Source of the DNA: Gordonia malaquae NBRC 108250
GTDB taxonomy: Bacteria; Actinomycetota; Actinomycetes; Mycobacteriales; Mycobacteriaceae
Length of the DNA stretch: 64,000 bases
Assembly (NCBI RefSeq): GCF_000344135.1
Contig: NZ_BAOP01000012.1
Span: 1 to 64,000, forward strand
Direction: 5' to 3'
The notes beneath the pieces were generated by a model that saw nothing but the letters and a program-made list of their open reading frames with translations, searched no databases and had not been told where the DNA came from. Both the position numbers and the translations under genes were made by a program. How positions within the stretch are numbered: the first letter of the stretch is position 1; every line of letters starts with the position of its first letter. This document shows positions 19,682 to 28,760 of this stretch, piece after piece.

Positions 19682-20082
19682 TTCACGACCGGTTCCGGGC
19701 GCCGACCGAACCGGACGTCGGGCGTGTTGGCGACGAACACCGTGCCGTCGATTCCGACGCGGGTCGCGAACACCGGCACCCGAACGCCGTCCGCGTCCAG
19801 GCAGCGGCCGTCGAGCAGGCTGAACGCCTGCTTCTTCAACGGTGATGCGACGACCGGGAAACCGTTCCGATCGCCGACGATGCCACGGGACAGTACTGCG
19901 GCCTGCCCGATGGGGTCGATGTTGCCGACCGCCCGCAGTGAATCGTCGGCGAGCCGGAACAGAGCCACCTGCACCTGATCGGGGAGGAGGACGGCGACAC
20001 CGCGCAGCGGCTGGAGCCGGTCGAATGCGCAGGCGGGAGTCCAGTCGCGGGTCCAGCGGTGCAGATCGAAGGCGAGGCTCAT
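19678..20082 (-). CDS. nirD: Nitrite reductase small subunit
   Basis: 134 residues with a Rieske-like fold lacking the cluster ligands, as is usual in NirD. It shows LQPLRGVAVLLPDQVQVALF, VGNIDPIGQAAVLSRG and VASPLKKQAFSLLDGRCL. Overlaps nirB upstream and the chelatase downstream by 4 bp each, so all three are translated as a unit. It forms the small subunit of the NAD(P)H-dependent assimilatory nitrite reductase in the cytoplasm. Confidence 0.95.
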   Translation of the reverse strand: MSLAFDLHRWTRDWTPACAFDRLQPLRGVAVLLPDQVQVALFRLADDSLRAVGNIDPIGQAAVLSRGIVGDRNGFPVVASPLKKQAFSLLDGRCLDADGVRVPVFATRVGIDGTVFVANTPDVRFGRRPEPVVK

Positions 20083-22604
20083 CGGGGACTCCTGACGGTG
20101 GGCTGTCCGAGGAGAACCGGAACCTTGCGGCCGTGGCTCTCGCCGAACGAGATGGTGGGGTCGGGAACGCCTGGGGCGTTGACGAAGGACGTGAAGCGGG
20201 CCAGCTTGTCGGGGTCGTCGAGGACGCCCTTCCACTCGCACTGGTAGCCGGACACGTGGCGGGCCATGTCCGCCTCGAAGTCGGCTGCGAGGCCGAGGCT
20301 GTCGTCGACGACAACGGCCTTGACGTGGTCGAGGCCGCCGTCGACGGTCTCCATCCAGGCCGCGGTGCGCTGCAATCGGTCGGCCGTCCGGATGTAGTAC
20401 ATGAGGTACCGGTCGATGTAGCGGACCAAGGTCTCGGTGTCGAGGTCGCCCGCGAGGAGCTGTGCGTGTCGCGGCGTCATTCCGCCGTTGCCGCCGACGT
20501 ACAGATTCCAGCCGCTCTCGGTCGCGATGACGCCGATGTCCTTGCCGCGTGCCTCCGCGCACTCGCGTGCACAACCGGAGACGCCCATCTTGATCTTGTG
20601 CGGCGACCGGAGTCCTCGGTATCGCAGTTCGAGGTCGATGGCGAGCTGCACCGAGTCCTGCTGCCCGTACCGGCACCAGTCCGATCCGGCGCAGCTCTTC
20701 ACGGTGCGCAACGACTTGCCGTACGCCTGCCCCGACTCCATCCCGCCGTCCACGAGACGCTTCCAGATCTCGGGAAGCTGGTCGACGGTGGCGCCGAACA
20801 TGTCGATGCGCTGGCCCCCGGTGATCTTGGTGTACAACCCGAAGTCACGGGCGATCTCGCCGATCAAGATGAGCTGATCGGCGCTGATGTCGCCGCCGGG
20901 AACTCGAGGCACCACCGAGTACGTGCCGTTGCGTTGGATGTTGGCGAGGAAATGGTCGTTCGAGTCCTGTAGAGACGCCTGCTCGCCGTCGAGGATGTGA
21001 TCACTGCTCGTGGATGCGAGGATCGACGCGACGGTCGGTTTGCAGATGTCGCAGCCGGTTCCGGTTCCGAAGCGTTCGACCAGGCCGGTGAACGTGCGGA
21101 TCCCACTCGCGCGGACGAGCTCGAAGAGTTCCGCGCGAGAGGCGCTGAAGTGCTCGCACAGCGCCGTCGACTGTTCGACGCCGGAGTCGGCCAGGATCTG
21201 CGACAGCAGCGGGACACACGAGCCGCACGACGTGCCCGCGCCCGTGCACTTCTTGAGCTCGGCGACGTCGCACGCGCCGTTCTCGATCGCCGCGCACAGG
21301 GTCCCCTTGGAGACGTCGTTGCAGGAGCAGATCTGGGCGTCGTCGCCGAGCGCGCCGACACCGAGTGCGGGAGCGTCGCCGGATGCCGGGCTGATGAGGG
21401 CAACCGGGTCGCCGGGCAGACTCGAACCGACGAGCGGGCGGAGCAGGCCGTACGAGCCGGCGTCGCCCACCAACACACCGCCGAGGAGAGTGGAGGCGTC
21501 GTCGGACAGGACGAGCTTGGCGTACGTGCCGTTGATCGGATCGCTCACCACCACGTTCAGCGCGCCCGGGGTCTCGCCATGCGCGTCGCCGAAACTGGCG
21601 ACGTCCACGCCGAGGAGCTTCAACTTGGTCGAGGTGTCGGCGCCGGGGAACTCTGCGGTGCCGTCGAGGAGGCGGTCGGCGACGACTTCTGCGGTCGCAT
21701 AGCCCGGGCCCACCAGCCCGTAACACCGTCCTTCGACGGCCGCGACCTCGCCGATCGCGTAGATCGCCGGATCGCTCGTCACGCCGGAAAGGTCGGTGAG
21801 CACACCGCCGCGTTCGGCCATCGCGAGTCCGGCGTCTCGTCCGAGTTCGTCGCGCGGGCGGACACCGGCCGCGAAGACGAGCAGAGCCGCGTCGACGACG
21901 GTGTCGTCGGCCAGGGTCACCGCGACGCCTGAAGCGCCGGGGGTGATGGCCTTGGTCCCGGACGACAGCGAGATGTCGATGCCGAGCTCGCCGATCATCC
22001 GCGCGAGGTGCTCGCCGCCCGCCGGGTCGATCTGTTGGGGCATCAGTCGCGGATTCACCTCGACCACGTGCGGTCGAAGGCCCATCTGGCGGAGCGCGTT
22101 CGCGGCCTCCAGACCGAGCAGTCCACCGCCGACGACAAGCCCGACCGGCGTCGTGTCGGGGTTCGCCGCGAGTGCCGCATCAGCGTCGACGCGGATGGCG
22201 TCGAGATCGTCGAGAGTGCGGTAGACGTGGCAGCCGACGGTGTCGTGACCCGGCACCGGCGGCACGAACGCGTACGACCCGGTAGCGAGGACCAGCGCGT
22301 CGTACGAGACGGTGTGGCCGTCGTCGAGACGGACGACGCGAGCATCGCGGTCGATCCCGGTGACGCGTCGACCGAGCACCACCTGAACGTTGTCGTCTCC
22401 GGCGTAGTCGTTGCCCGGCAACGCCAGCGCGCTCCGATCCCAGGCGCCGACATACGACGAGAGGCCGACCCTGTCGTAGGCGGCGTCGGTCTCCTCGCCG
22501 ATCACGACCACCCGCCACTGCGAGTCGATGTCGCGTGTGCGGAGTGCTTCGACGAAACGGTGACCGACCATTCCGTGCCCGATGACTGCGACTGTTCTGT
22601 TCAT
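20079..22604 (-). CDS. nirB: Nitrite reductase large subunit
   Basis: 841 residues. The N-terminus is a FAD/NAD(P)H oxidoreductase (VIGHGMVGHRFVEAL, then LVVGGGLLGLEAANAL and YAIGEVAAV). The middle BFD-like domains carry cysteine motifs ICSCNDVSKG, GTSCGSC and TGCDICKP. The C-terminal sirohaem/4Fe-4S domain has KSCAGSDWCRYG and GVSGCARECAEARGKDIG. It reduces nitrite to ammonium with six electrons. It is the first gene of nirBD-chelatase. The 105-bp upstream gap to the nitrate reductase stop contains GTAACAC (minus strand), a possible GlnR half-site. Confidence 0.97.
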   Translation of the reverse strand: MNRTVAVIGHGMVGHRFVEALRTRDIDSQWRVVVIGEETDAAYDRVGLSSYVGAWDRSALALPGNDYAGDDNVQVVLGRRVTGIDRDARVVRLDDGHTVSYDALVLATGSYAFVPPVPGHDTVGCHVYRTLDDLDAIRVDADAALAANPDTTPVGLVVGGGLLGLEAANALRQMGLRPHVVEVNPRLMPQQIDPAGGEHLARMIGELGIDISLSSGTKAITPGASGVAVTLADDTVVDAALLVFAAGVRPRDELGRDAGLAMAERGGVLTDLSGVTSDPAIYAIGEVAAVEGRCYGLVGPGYATAEVVADRLLDGTAEFPGADTSTKLKLLGVDVASFGDAHGETPGALNVVVSDPINGTYAKLVLSDDASTLLGGVLVGDAGSYGLLRPLVGSSLPGDPVALISPASGDAPALGVGALGDDAQICSCNDVSKGTLCAAIENGACDVAELKKCTGAGTSCGSCVPLLSQILADSGVEQSTALCEHFSASRAELFELVRASGIRTFTGLVERFGTGTGCDICKPTVASILASTSSDHILDGEQASLQDSNDHFLANIQRNGTYSVVPRVPGGDISADQLILIGEIARDFGLYTKITGGQRIDMFGATVDQLPEIWKRLVDGGMESGQAYGKSLRTVKSCAGSDWCRYGQQDSVQLAIDLELRYRGLRSPHKIKMGVSGCARECAEARGKDIGVIATESGWNLYVGGNGGMTPRHAQLLAGDLDTETLVRYIDRYLMYYIRTADRLQRTAAWMETVDGGLDHVKAVVVDDSLGLAADFEADMARHVSGYQCEWKGVLDDPDKLARFTSFVNAPGVPDPTISFGESHGRKVPVLLGQPTVRSPR

Positions 22605-22677
22605 GGCAACGACGTTATGGATCGGGTGTTGCAGCTGATGGGGCCCGGCGTTGCCCGATTGTCACCGCTTCCGCACA

Positions 22678-22684
22678 GTGTTAC
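22678..22684 (-). promoter_or_regulatory. GTAACAC motif upstream of nirB, possible GlnR half-site
   Basis: GTAACAC on the minus strand lies 74 bp before the nirB start. The same heptamer is found upstream of the nitrate reductase gene at 26793-26799. GlnR of actinobacteria binds GTnAC/GAAAC-type half-sites. A full site is not evident, so this is weak. Confidence 0.3.
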
Positions 22685-22709
22685 AGATCCGTGTGTGAGG
22701 AGGACGGGG

Positions 22710-25700
22710 TCAGTACACGTCGCGGACGTAGCGGTGATCGGCGGCGAGAGCAGTCACGTACTGGTCGGCGCTGTGCGGCGCGAGACGACCCTGTTGGGCG
22801 ACGATCTCCCGCAGCGCGTCGTCGACGTCACGCGCCATGCGCGACGCGTCTCCGCACACGTAGACGTGGGCGCCCCGCCGGATCCACGACCACAATTCGG
22901 CGGCGTGCTCACGCATCAGGTCCTGGACGTACACCTTCTCGGCCTGATCCCGCGAGAAGGCCACGTCGAGTCGGTCGAGGACGCCCGTGTCGCTGAGCTC
23001 GCCGAGCTCGTCGCGATACAGGTAGTCGGAGGCCCGGTGCTGATCACCGAAGAACAACCAGTTGTCGCCCGACGCACCCGACGCGGCTCGATCGTGCAGG
23101 AAGCCGCGGAACGGCGCGACACCGGTGCCCGGGCCGATCATGATCGCCGGAGCGTCGGAGTCGGCGGGCGGACCGAACTTGGCGTTGGGTTGGACGAACA
23201 CTCGGACGGGTGTGTCGGGGCTGGAGTCGGCGAGGAACGTCGAGCACACCCCGCCACGCGTCGAGCCGGACTCTGCCGCTGCGAATCTGACAGCCGACAC
23301 GGTGATCTCCACTCGGTCGGCGCGGCTCCGGGGACTCGATGAGATCGAGTACAGCCGGGGTTGAAGGGGCCGGAGCACAGTCAGCCACTCTTCGACGTCG
23401 GCGACAACCGGGTACGCCGCCAACAGGTCGACCGACTGCCGTCCCCAGGACCAGTCGCTGAACGCCTCCCGATCGTCCACGAGCGTCTGCAAGAACGGGT
23501 CGTCGTGACGATCGCTGACGAACACCAGGAGGTCGCGGGTGAGCCGCGCGATCTCGAATTGTTCGGACAGCGCCGACCGAAGCGGCGTCTCGCCCGAACC
23601 CACGGCGACGGGAAGGTCGCCGTCCAGTCCCGTCGCCGTCAGCCACTCGTCGACCAGGGACGGCGAGTTGGACGGCCACACTCCGAGAGCGTCGCCCGCC
23701 GTGTACGTGAGGGTGCCGGCGGGCAGGTCGAACGCCAGACGACGCACCTCTTTCGCCGAACTCTCGCCGGTCAAGAGCTCGTTGGCCACCAAGGACGTCG
23801 TCAGCGGATTCTTGCGGGAATACGTCTCGACTGCGCTCGACGAGCCGGGAAGGTCTGAGCTCGACGAGCTGGAGAGGCCCGTGCTCGACGAGCCGGAAGG
23901 ATCCGCGCTCGACGGTTGGGGAGAGGCGAGCTGTGGAAGGAGTGCTGCGATCCAGGCGTCGGCGACGGCGTCGTCCCCAGGCTCGCAGGACACACGCGCC
24001 GCGATGCGTGTCGCTCCGAGATGAGCGAGCCGCCCGTCGAGTTTGCGGGCGAAACCGCAGAAGTCGGCGTACGAGGAGTCGCCGAAGCCGATGACGGCGT
24101 AGGCCAGGTCGTCGACGTCCGACTCGGTGGCCGCCGACAGCCGGGTCCACAGCGCCGCTCCATTGTCCGGTGGGTCTCCGTCGCCGGTCGTCGACACGAC
24201 GAACAGCACGGTGCCGTGAAGTTCGTCGAGGTCGACGGCATCGGCACAGCGCACCGTGGTGGTGACACCCGCCGAGCCCAATGTGGGCTCGAGGCCGATC
24301 GCGTACTCCTCGGCGGTCCCGGTCTGCGATGCCCAGACAACCGTCACCGACGGCTGCGCCGGAGCTCTGTGGGCGACGGCCGCGGCGGGAGTGCGCGAGT
24401 AGAAGCCCGCGAGGACACCATCGGCCCACGCCCGGACGTCCTCGGACAGCGGCGACTGTGCGGGGATCGTCGGGATCTCGTCGACGGGCGGATTGGCGGT
24501 GAGACCGTGTACAAGGCCGGACAGGTACGCCTGCTCGGCGGGCTCGGGCTCCGGACGGCGCCCGACGGTTCCGAACACTCCGGCGAGCGGATGGGCGTCG
24601 AGCGGTTCAGCGGTCACAGGGGGCGTCTCCAACGGTTGATCGATGCGGGTCAGCACGACAGCGCACGCTTTGAACTCGGGCTGCAGGGAGTCCTGGTCGA
24701 CGGCGTCGCTGGTCACGGCGTTGACGGCGAGATCGGGACCGGCGGCGTCGTTGAAGTGCATCGGCACGAAGCAGCAGCCGGGGGAGATGTCGGCCGAGAT
24801 CTGTGCCGGCACGCGGACGGCGCCGCGACGAGAGCGGACCTCAACCCGGTCGCCGTCCGCGATGCCGAGACCGGCCGCCGTGTCCGGATGCAGTTGGACG
24901 AAACTCGACGGATTGAGTCGGTTGAGTTTGGGAACTCGGCCGGTCTTGCTCATCGTGTGCCATTGGTGTGCGAGTCGCCCGGTGGTCATGAGCAGCGGGA
25001 AGTCGTCGTCGGGAAGCTCCGCGGGCGGCAGGTAGGGGCGGGCGAGGAACTGCGCACGCCCGTTGGCGGTCGCGAAGCGAAGACCGTCGCCGTCGATGTA
25101 CCGGATCGGGTTGCGGTCGGGCCCTCCCGGGGCAGCCGGCCATTGCACGGGGCCGCCGCGGAGTCGACTGTGGTCGACACCCCGGACGTCCCATCCGGTG
25201 CGCGGGTTGTGGAAGGTCTTCAACTCGTCGAACACGGCTGCCGTGTCGGGGAAGTCGAAATCGTCTCCGAACCCCATGGCGGTTGCGACGTCGCAGATCA
25301 GACGCCAGTCGGGCCGCGCGTCGCCAGGCGGAGGGACAGCGGGGACGCACAAGGTGAGGCTCCGTTCAGAGTTCACCATGACCCCCTCCGCCTCGGTCCA
25401 GAGCGCTGCCGGGAGGATGATGTCGGCGTACTCCGCCGTCTCCGTGCCGGTGAAGACCTCTTGCACGATCACGAGGTCCGCACGTTCCAGGGCGTCGATC
25501 ACGGTCTGCCGGTTGGCGACCGACGCGACCGGATTGGTGCAGATGATCCACGCGGCGCGGATCTCGCCGGCAGCCATCCGTTCGAACATGTCGATGGTGC
25601 CGCCGCCCGGATCCGACCGCAGGGTTCCCGGATCGAGTCCCCAGACCGATTCGACTTCGGCTCGGTCACGCTCGAGCAGCGCCGTCCGCTGACCTGGGAG

Positions 25701-26750
25701 ACCGGGACCCATGTAGCCCATCTCGCGGCCGCCCATCGCATTCGGCTGCCCGGTCAACGAGAACGGCCCCGATCCGGTGCGACAGATCGCGCCCGTCGCC
25801 AGATGAAGGTTGCAGATCGCGTTGGTATGCCAGGTGCCGTGTGTGGACTGGTTGAGCCCCATCGTCCACAGGCTCACCCACTCGTCGGCGTCGACGATCA
25901 TCTGCGCCACCGCGCGGAGATCGTCCACGGCGAGCCCGGTGACCTCGGCGACCCGCTCCGGCGGGTACTCGTCCAACAGCGGGCCCATCGTGTCCCAGCC
26001 GTCGGTGTTGGCTTCGATGAAACCCTGATCCACACCGCCGGCGTCGACGACGAGGCGGAGCAGGCCGTTGAGCAGCGCGAGGTCGGTGCCCGGCCGTACC
26101 GGGAGATAGATGTCGGCTTTGGCGGCGGTCGCGGTGCGGCGAGGGTCGACGACGACAAGCTTCGCGCCCGCCTTCACTCGGTCCATCATGCGCAGGTACA
26201 GGATCGGATGGCACTCGGCCATGTTCGCGCCGATCACGAAGAACAGATCGGCGTGGTCGAGGTCGTCATAGCTGCCCGGCGGCCCGTCGGCGCCGAGGGA
26301 CTGCTTGTATCCGGTGCCCGCGGACGCCATGCACAGGCGCGAGTTCGACTCGATCTGATTGGTCCCGAGGAATCCCTTGGTCAGCTTGTTCGAGAGGTAC
26401 TGAGCCTCCAGCGACATCTGGCCCGACACGTAGACGGCGACCGAGTCCGGACCGTGCTCGTCGCGGATCGCGGACAGCCTGCGGGCGGCCTCGGCCACGG
26501 CGGCGTCGGTGGTGACCGCTGCCCGTTCGGACAACCGATCCGGACGAACGAACGCTGAGGTCAGGCGGCCCGGAGCCGCGAGCATGTCGACGGTGGTCGA
26601 GCCCTTCGTGCAGAGCCTTCCCCGATTGGCCGGATGCCCCGGTGTGCCCTTCGACGCGGTCACTGCACCGTCGACCACGGTGAGGGTCAGACCGCAGCCG
26701 ACGCCGCAGTAACCGCACACGGTGTCGACGGTGCGAGTGGCATCGTTCAT
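22710..26750 (-). CDS. Assimilatory nitrate reductase fused to a diflavin (CysJ-like) reductase
   Basis: 1346 residues. The N-terminal ~750 residues are a molybdopterin nitrate reductase with an N-terminal 4Fe-4S site (CGYCGVGCGL, then RLCTKGS) and the MGD fold. A flavodoxin domain starts near residue 800 (VVWASQTGTAEEY). A Ser-rich linker (about 946-976) precedes an FAD/NADPH ferredoxin-reductase domain (RLYSISSSPR, then GPGTGVAPFRGFLHDR and YVCGDASRMARDVDDAL). One chain therefore carries electrons from NADPH via FAD and FMN to the Mo site and makes nitrite for NirBD. The linker is coded by a copy of a dispersed genomic repeat. The start is the ATG at 26748-26750. Confidence 0.95.
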   Translation of the reverse strand: MNDATRTVDTVCGYCGVGCGLTLTVVDGAVTASKGTPGHPANRGRLCTKGSTTVDMLAAPGRLTSAFVRPDRLSERAAVTTDAAVAEAARRLSAIRDEHGPDSVAVYVSGQMSLEAQYLSNKLTKGFLGTNQIESNSRLCMASAGTGYKQSLGADGPPGSYDDLDHADLFFVIGANMAECHPILYLRMMDRVKAGAKLVVVDPRRTATAAKADIYLPVRPGTDLALLNGLLRLVVDAGGVDQGFIEANTDGWDTMGPLLDEYPPERVAEVTGLAVDDLRAVAQMIVDADEWVSLWTMGLNQSTHGTWHTNAICNLHLATGAICRTGSGPFSLTGQPNAMGGREMGYMGPGLPGQRTALLERDRAEVESVWGLDPGTLRSDPGGGTIDMFERMAAGEIRAAWIICTNPVASVANRQTVIDALERADLVIVQEVFTGTETAEYADIILPAALWTEAEGVMVNSERSLTLCVPAVPPPGDARPDWRLICDVATAMGFGDDFDFPDTAAVFDELKTFHNPRTGWDVRGVDHSRLRGGPVQWPAAPGGPDRNPIRYIDGDGLRFATANGRAQFLARPYLPPAELPDDDFPLLMTTGRLAHQWHTMSKTGRVPKLNRLNPSSFVQLHPDTAAGLGIADGDRVEVRSRRGAVRVPAQISADISPGCCFVPMHFNDAAGPDLAVNAVTSDAVDQDSLQPEFKACAVVLTRIDQPLETPPVTAEPLDAHPLAGVFGTVGRRPEPEPAEQAYLSGLVHGLTANPPVDEIPTIPAQSPLSEDVRAWADGVLAGFYSRTPAAAVAHRAPAQPSVTVVWASQTGTAEEYAIGLEPTLGSAGVTTTVRCADAVDLDELHGTVLFVVSTTGDGDPPDNGAALWTRLSAATESDVDDLAYAVIGFGDSSYADFCGFARKLDGRLAHLGATRIAARVSCEPGDDAVADAWIAALLPQLASPQPSSADPSGSSSTGLSSSSSSDLPGSSSAVETYSRKNPLTTSLVANELLTGESSAKEVRRLAFDLPAGTLTYTAGDALGVWPSNSPSLVDEWLTATGLDGDLPVAVGSGETPLRSALSEQFEIARLTRDLLVFVSDRHDDPFLQTLVDDREAFSDWSWGRQSVDLLAAYPVVADVEEWLTVLRPLQPRLYSISSSPRSRADRVEITVSAVRFAAAESGSTRGGVCSTFLADSSPDTPVRVFVQPNAKFGPPADSDAPAIMIGPGTGVAPFRGFLHDRAASGASGDNWLFFGDQHRASDYLYRDELGELSDTGVLDRLDVAFSRDQAEKVYVQDLMREHAAELWSWIRRGAHVYVCGDASRMARDVDDALREIVAQQGRLAPHSADQYVTALAADHRYVRDVY
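23823..23915 (-). repeat. Dispersed CTCGACGAGC-type repeat inside the nitrate reductase gene
   Basis: On the minus strand the 20-mer CGTCGAGCGCAGTCGAGACG ends at 23823, the same sequence as the intergenic copy at 45814-45833. Further GCTCGACGAGC units at about 30-bp spacing follow (to 23915). It encodes the Ser-rich inter-domain linker. Confidence 0.75.
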
Positions 26751-26792
26751 GCGTTGATGGTCGCCACCGCGTGTTTCCAGATGTGCCCCTTC

Positions 26793-26799
26793 GTGTTAC
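26793..26799 (-). promoter_or_regulatory. GTAACAC motif upstream of the nitrate reductase gene
   Basis: Same heptamer as upstream of nirB, 43 bp before the nitrate reductase start codon on the minus strand. It could be a GlnR half-site. GGAAAC lies 18 bp further downstream. Confidence 0.3.
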
Positions 26800-26830
26800 G
26801 CCCCGATCAACCGTGAGTGATGATGGTCAT

Positions 26831-27961
26831 ATGCGCGATGCAGTGATCGTCGATGCGGTTCGCACCCCCATCGGCAAGAGAAACGGTTCCTTGTCCACGA
26901 TCCACCCCGGTGACCTGACCGGACACGTCCTCGGGGCGCTCGCCGACCGAGTCGGGTTCGATCCAGCCACCGTCGACGACGTCGTCTGGGGTTGCGTCAG
27001 CCAGGTGGGTGATCAAGCGGGCAGCATCGGACGAGTGGGTGTTCTCGCCGCGGGATGGCCGGAGTCGGTTCCGGCGACCGTCGTCGACCGACGATGCGGA
27101 TCGGGTCAGCAGGCGGTCGTGTTCGCGGCCGCCGGCGTGATCGCCGGTCACTACGACATCGCGATCGCGGGCGGCGTGGAGTCGATGTCCCGGGTTCCGA
27201 TGGGCTCGGCCCGCGGCGACGGTGCGCCCTACCCGGCGTCGGTCCTCGACCGCTACGGCGTTGATGGATTCAACCAGGGTCTCGGCGCGGAGATGATGGC
27301 GAAGCGCTGGGATCTGTCTCGCCAGGTGCTCGACGAGTACTCGGCCCGCTCCCACGAACGCACCGCGGCGGCCATCGACGCCGGAGCGTTCGACGCACAG
27401 CTCGCGCCGATCGGCGGGCTGACGCACGACGAAGGCCTCCGTCGCGGCACGACAGCCGAGAAGCTGGGCGGCCTGAAGACGCCGTTCGACCCCGAGGGTG
27501 TGATCACGGCCGGCAATGCGTCGCAGATCTCCGACGGTGCCGGCGCACTGCTCGTCACGTCGTCGGAGACCGCGGCGGACCACGGTTGGAGGCCGTTGGC
27601 CCGCATCCACACCACGGTCCTCGCCGGGGACGACCCGGTGATCATGCTCAGCGCGCCGATCGCCGCGACCGAGAAGGCCTTGAAGCGATCCGGCCTGTCG
27701 ATCGGCGACATCGGCGCGTTCGAGGTGAATGAGGCGTTCGCACCGGTGCCGCTCGCGTGGCAGAAGGAGACCGGCGCGTCCGACGCCGTCCTGAACCCGC
27801 TCGGCGGCGCCATCTCAGTCGGTCATCCGCTCGGCGGGTCCGGGGCCATCCTCATGACCCGCCTTGTGCACCACATGCGCGACAACGGGATCCGCTACGG
27901 CCTGCAGACGATGTGTGAGGCGGGCGGCATGGCCAACGCGACGATCCTGGAGCTGCTGTGA
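26831..27961 (+). CDS. Acetyl-CoA acetyltransferase (thiolase) family protein
   Basis: 376 residues starting at ATG 26831 (MRDAVIVDAVRTPIG). The catalytic Cys is in VDRRCGSGQQ (about residue 89), the His is in ISVGHPLGGSGA, and the second Cys is in MCEAGGMANA. EVNEAFA is also present. This is a complete degradative-type thiolase. It overlaps the following enoyl-CoA hydratase gene (GTGA), so the two probably act in one beta-oxidation-like pathway. The substrate chain is unknown. A GTG at 26816 is an alternative start. Confidence 0.92.
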   Translation: MRDAVIVDAVRTPIGKRNGSLSTIHPGDLTGHVLGALADRVGFDPATVDDVVWGCVSQVGDQAGSIGRVGVLAAGWPESVPATVVDRRCGSGQQAVVFAAAGVIAGHYDIAIAGGVESMSRVPMGSARGDGAPYPASVLDRYGVDGFNQGLGAEMMAKRWDLSRQVLDEYSARSHERTAAAIDAGAFDAQLAPIGGLTHDEGLRRGTTAEKLGGLKTPFDPEGVITAGNASQISDGAGALLVTSSETAADHGWRPLARIHTTVLAGDDPVIMLSAPIAATEKALKRSGLSIGDIGAFEVNEAFAPVPLAWQKETGASDAVLNPLGGAISVGHPLGGSGAILMTRLVHHMRDNGIRYGLQTMCEAGGMANATILELL

Positions 27962-28758
27962 GCGATGACCTGCTGATTGAGCGTGACGGCGACGTCGTCA
28001 CCTGGACTCTCAATCTTCCAGACCTGCGCAATGCGATCTCCGACGTCGGGATCATCGACGCGATCGTCGACGCGGTCACCGCGACCAACAACGACCATTC
28101 GATCCGCGCGGTGATCCTGACCGGCGCGGGTTCGGCGTTCTCGGCCGGTGGCAATGTGAAGGCGATGGCCGCCGGTGAGGGGCTTTTCGGCGGGGCCGGT
28201 CACACCCAACGAATCGGCTATCGCGAGGGCATTCAGCGGATTCCGCGCGCCATGTACTCATTGGAAGTGCCGGTGATCGCTGCGGTGAACGGTCCGGCCG
28301 TGGGCGCTGGGTGCGACCTCGCGATGATGTGCGACCTCCGCGTCGCGTCGTCGACGGCGTTCTTCGCGGAGAGCTTCGTGAAGCTGGGCATCATTCCCGG
28401 CGACGGCGGCGCGTGGTTCCTGCCCCGGATCATCGGTCCGGCGCGCGCCGCGGAGATGGCTCTGACCGGTGATCGGGTGGACGCCGCGACAGCACTCGAC
28501 TGGGGAATGGTGTCGCAGGTCGTCGATCCCGACGAGCTGCTGCCGACGGCGAGGGCCCTCGCCGCGCGGGTCGCGGTGAATCCGCCTGTCGCGGTTCGCA
28601 TGACGAAGAAGCTGTTGCGCGAATCGTCCCAGCAGACTCTCGACCAGCTCCTCGAACTGTCCGCCGCGATGCAGGGGCTGGCTCACCAGACCGAGGACCA
28701 CCGCGAGGCGGTCGCCGCGATGCTCGAGAAGCGCCCCGGCGTCTACATCGGGCGCTGA
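27958..28758 (+). CDS. Enoyl-CoA hydratase/isomerase family protein
   Basis: 266 residues, starting at GTG 27958 inside the thiolase stop. It has crotonase features: LTGAGSAFSAGGNVKAM (first oxyanion-hole segment), then PVIAAVNGPAVGAGCDLAMMCDLR, FFAESFVKLGIIPGDGGAWFL (acidic catalytic position) and VSQVVDPDELL. Likely hydrates an enoyl-CoA whose product is later cleaved by the upstream thiolase. A gap of 2 bp separates it from the next gene, so the operon continues. Confidence 0.93.
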   Translation: MSDDLLIERDGDVVTWTLNLPDLRNAISDVGIIDAIVDAVTATNNDHSIRAVILTGAGSAFSAGGNVKAMAAGEGLFGGAGHTQRIGYREGIQRIPRAMYSLEVPVIAAVNGPAVGAGCDLAMMCDLRVASSTAFFAESFVKLGIIPGDGGAWFLPRIIGPARAAEMALTGDRVDAATALDWGMVSQVVDPDELLPTARALAARVAVNPPVAVRMTKKLLRESSQQTLDQLLELSAAMQGLAHQTEDHREAVAAMLEKRPGVYIGR

Positions 28759-28760
28759 CC

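Noticed and set aside
23916-26558. An 880-codon open frame on the plus strand
   Set aside because: Antisense to the nitrate reductase fusion, whose catalytic motifs are complete. No sensible protein features.
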